64,000 nucleotides of DNA, taken from Tetrahymena thermophila SB210. Lineage: Eukaryota > Ciliophora > Oligohymenophorea > Hymenostomatida > Tetrahymenidae. Positions 61,411-64,000 of this stretch are shown one piece after another. A program made the translations under genes and the position numbers. The stretch lies in the NCBI RefSeq assembly GCF_000189635.1, contig NW_002476212.1, positions 1,079,001-1,143,000 on the forward strand. Reading direction: 5' to 3'. Numbering within the stretch: position 1 is the first letter of the stretch; the number at the start of each line of letters is the position of its first letter. Below the pieces are notes generated by a model that had not been told where the DNA came from, did no database searches, and worked only from the letters and a program-made list of their open reading frames with translations.

Positions 61411-63492
61411 TCATTACACGAGAGCAATTTAATCACTATATTTTAACTCTTACTTTAATCTTTATCTTCTTCTTAAATAAATCAATAACAAGATTATCAA
61501 AAGCACAATAATAGCTATAGACAAGATAATATACTCGTTTAATTGATTATTATTGGTAGTATCATCGTTTTCATTGTCAGGTTTATGGATATAAAAAGAA
61601 TCAAATACTTTCATAGAATCAGAAGAATAGTGCTCAAAAAGAAGATGAGTATTATTTTTTACTGTAATTGTGCTAAACCCTAAGCTTGCATCAGAAGTCA
61701 CAGTAAATTCTTCAGAGCCTTTGTCTATAATAATTAGTATTTTAGTAAAAATAAAATGAATTATACTATTTACATCCAGAGTCTTAGGGGAATTAATGGT
61801 TTGTACCAGAAGTACCATCAATAACATAAACTGGGGCTTTAGGAGAATTGTATAATTAGCAATTTTTACCCTTACATTAATCGTTTTCTTCAAATTATTT
61901 TTTTCCTTAATACAAAGGATGTACTCTTTCATAAGCATGAATATGTCCACATAGATAAATGTCAACTTTGTATTGAACTAATAATTTTTCTAGCTTTGTA
62001 TTATTAAATATTTATTTATTTAGCTTGCTTAATTACATTAAAAAAAATAGAAATATTTATATTTATTTACAGGTGCAACAATATCTTGGCGACCATAACA
62101 GCTACTTTTTGGAAGATCTTCAAAGCAGTGAATGTTTTGATGAGAATAAACTACTATCCATCTATAATTTTAATTAGCCCAACTCAAAGTATTATTCAAC
62201 CATTCAAGCATTTAGTTAAAATATGGCTACTCCAATCCGATAAAATTTTTTTTTTAGTCCACAGCAAAGCGATTAGTGTTCAATCCAATCATAATCAAAT
62301 TTCCAAAACTTAAAGAGTAGTAATCACTTTAAGTATATTGATAACCTGGATTTCTAAAAAGAGATTTATAGTAGGACATGTTATACCACAATTCATGATT
62401 TCCAGCAACAGACTTAATAAATAAATATTTATTAGACAAGTAAACATTTTTTAAAAAAAATAAATTATTTTACTGTGAAAGGAATAGAAGAAAATAAGAA
62501 TTCTGTTTCTTTTAAAAAATTAGCTCCTCTTTATCCACTGTCGTCATTCATATCATATGCATAATCTCCACCACCTATAATAGAAACAAATTTATCCCTT
62601 CCACTATTTATCTATTTATTTCAATTAAAATCCTAATTTAAAAATGATAAAATTTATTTGCTTACAAATTTTGAAATGATTTTCAAATTATCATAGCCAA
62701 ACCTTCTTTTATTATATTTAGGTACTAAACTTTCATTAACATCAAAATCAGCCATCCAAACCAATTTAAACTCTTTATCACTCATCTTGGATCGGTCATG
62801 GTGAAAGAATTGAAATTGTCCTCTATTTTGATATTATTGCAAATATCGATTACAAATTTAATAATTACTTCTCTTCGTATTTTGTACTGGTTTCTATATT
62901 TGTTGATTTTAATTAAATTTAAATTTTACAAGTAAAATATTAATACTATCTGAGTAAAAACAAGAATAAGAAATCAATGAATCTGTCTAAAATTTGCTTG
63001 GTTCAAGATTAAGTTGATATTCATAGACATATATTAAAAATGTTTAATTTCTTGTAAGAGTTTTTGGGTCTCCGCTTTAATCTACTTCTTGTCCTTGCAT
63101 ATATTAAAATTCCAAATGATTAAAAAAATAATATGGCAATAAACTTTACTATATATTGTAATATTTGGAGTAATTTTTAATTCGTATCCTTTTGATCCAT
63201 AAACAATAATGTAATTTAGAGTGCAGTTAAGCTATTTATAAATTTTAAAAAATTGAAATTGAGTTAATAAAAGCAAAAAAAATACTTCTGTAAAATATGT
63301 TATAGTATAATCATGAGGATTAGATTATATTTATTTGTAGTTTTTATAGAATTATTATTTGCCATAATTATCTCCTAAACTTAGCTTCACACCTTAAGGT
63401 TCACATTTATTTTATTCTAATAATCTTCCTTAGATTAATATTAAAACAGACATGCAAACAAATAATAGCTTGTAATTAATTTTGAAATTCAT
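61411..63492 (-). CDS. Purple-acid-phosphatase-like ectoenzyme with membrane anchor (copy B)
   Basis: Minus strand, ATG at 63492, TGA at 61413-61411, multi-exon. It is a tandem paralog of copy A with the same motif order. A signal peptide starts MNFKINYKLLFVCMSVLILI. Then come CEPQGVKLSLGDN, VWMADFDVNE (DxD), GGGDYAYDMNDDSGQRGA, AGNHELWYNMSYYKSLFRNP and VDIYLCGHIHAYERVHPLYQ. An ectodomain end follows (FSTITVKNNTHLLFEHY), then one membrane span (YIILSIAIIVLLIILLLIYL) and a short basic tail starting RRRQRLKQ. Intron positions seem shared with copy A, for example after HDYTITYF and after DSGCK. Metal and catalytic residues are intact in what can be read. The ectodomain is the best conserved part, the tails are not, suggesting the same catalytic role but different sorting. 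Confidence 0.88.
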
Positions 63493-63618
63493 TTGTTTTC
63501 TTTTCTTCTTCTCTTTACCTTATATTTTTTTTCAATTTCTTATCTATTATTTATTTTTTTTAATTAACACAAATATCAATATCTTATGTAGACTATATGT
63601 AACACAAACGATACAAAA

Positions 63619-64000
63619 ATGTTATTTCAAATATTCTATTAAAAGATTTCTTTAGTTAATCTAATATTAATATCCAAAAACGCTTTTATTTGTTAATCTA
63701 TTGAAACACCAGGATTCATTAAATAACCTAAATTGAAAGATAAAATAAACTACTTAAAAGCTAAAAAATATTTAGAAGAGAACAATTTTTAAAAGGCGTC
63801 TGAAATCTATCAACAATTAATAAAAATTAAAAAAAGAATGGTACCTTCTAAATGGATTCCTTTTATTGTAGAATCTTTCCAAAAGCAAAAGATCATTAAA
63901 AAAAAAATAATCAAACTGTACCATTTTTAATAATTTTTTGTTTGGGGTTGGGGTTGGGGTTGGGGTTGGGGTTGGGGTTGGGGTTGGGGTTGGGGTTGGG
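63619..64000 (+). CDS. Subtelomeric ORF running into the telomere without a stop (truncated gene)
   Basis: From ATG 63619 the frame is open through TAA/TAG (Gln) for about 107 codons up to the telomere boundary, then continues through the telomere itself as TGG-GGT (Trp-Gly) because T2G4 is two codons long. No TGA occurs. The unique part is protein-like: after an N-terminal ~35 residues, LKDKINYLKAKKYLEENNFQ and ASEIYQQLIKIKKRM resemble a tetratricopeptide helix pair. The coding character and absence of a stop suggest a gene cut by chromosome breakage and telomere addition, with its missing end on the neighbouring chromosome or eliminated. An unseen intron, or chance openness in AT-rich DNA with one stop codon, are the alternatives. 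Confidence 0.4.
63942..64000 (+). repeat. Telomere, (TTGGGG)n
   Basis: About ten perfect TTGGGG repeats run to the end of the window, the G-rich strand 3' as expected for a right-hand chromosome end. The T2G4 repeat is the Tetrahymena-type telomere (with Glaucoma and relatives), distinct from T4G4 of Oxytricha/Euplotes. It fixes this window as a macronuclear chromosome end. Confidence 0.98.

Noticed and set aside
61462..61965. 167-codon standard-code minus ORF as a complete gene
   Set aside because: It only appears continuous because it runs in the wrong frame through one exon and an intron (61731-61775) before entering the real last exon of the phosphatase.
63880..63941. Chromosome breakage sequence next to the telomere
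   Set aside because: No match to the conserved 15-bp Tetrahymena breakage element is visible, as expected because it is removed from the macronuclear chromosome end.
1..64000. tRNA, 5S or other classical RNA genes
   Set aside because: No GGTTCRANTCC-type T-loop with a matching acceptor stem, and no rRNA-like block, was noticed by eye. A covariance search would be decisive; I cannot exclude a missed small RNA.

Overview
The window is one end of a ciliate macronuclear chromosome, very probably from Tetrahymena or a close relative. It is extremely AT-rich. Every convincing coding region reads through TAA and TAG (glutamine) and stops only at TGA. Introns are short, AT-rich and mostly GTAAAT...(T/A)AG. 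The last ~59 bases are T2G4 telomere repeats. A standard-code six-frame view is therefore misleading here: real genes look shattered and many apparent ORFs are shadows. Gene models below were read by eye with the ciliate code and checked by keeping reading frame across each intron.

Layout. 1-1698: end of a Q/N-rich protein gene with 117-codon tandem repeats. 2240-7320: a tandem segmental duplication carrying two paralogous Q/N-rich genes. 8021-8929: a membrane-anchored PDI-like thioredoxin. 10850-13080: a multi-pass membrane protein resembling a decayed sensor kinase. 13714-17065: an adenylate kinase 7-like axonemal protein. 17827-18186 (minus): a tiny single-span membrane protein. 18691-22488: a cyclase-associated protein (CAP) with three helical domains instead of one. 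23810-28349: a leucine-rich-repeat gene made of eleven repeat-sized exons separated by near-identical introns, one carrying a TTAA-flanked foldback insertion. 29214-30929: an HMG-box protein with a chromodomain-like tail. 31974-33409 and 34758-36553 (both minus): an acylation-signal glycosyltransferase-like protein and a Q/N-rich protein. 38244-40070: a Cys-containing small protein with an apparent GC-AG intron. 41002-44715: a USP25/28-like deubiquitinase. 45228-45874: a doubtful gene. 46206-47934: an oxysterol-binding-protein relative. 47935-53726: a gene desert. 53727-54968 and 56296-57570: two intronless Cys-rich membrane paralogs. 58233-60526 and 61411-63492 (both minus): two tandem purple-acid-phosphatase-like ectoenzymes. 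63619 to the end: an ORF that runs into the telomere without a stop.

The genes do not form a pathway. The recurring theme is local duplication at several scales: 24-nt codon repeats, 117-codon repeats, 90-nt exon repeats, whole HFD domains, whole genes and 2-kb segments. Several conserved enzymes or binding domains have lost key residues (AK7 P-loop, OSBP signature). I saw no tRNA, rRNA or CRISPR. Exon boundaries were placed by eye and need transcript support.
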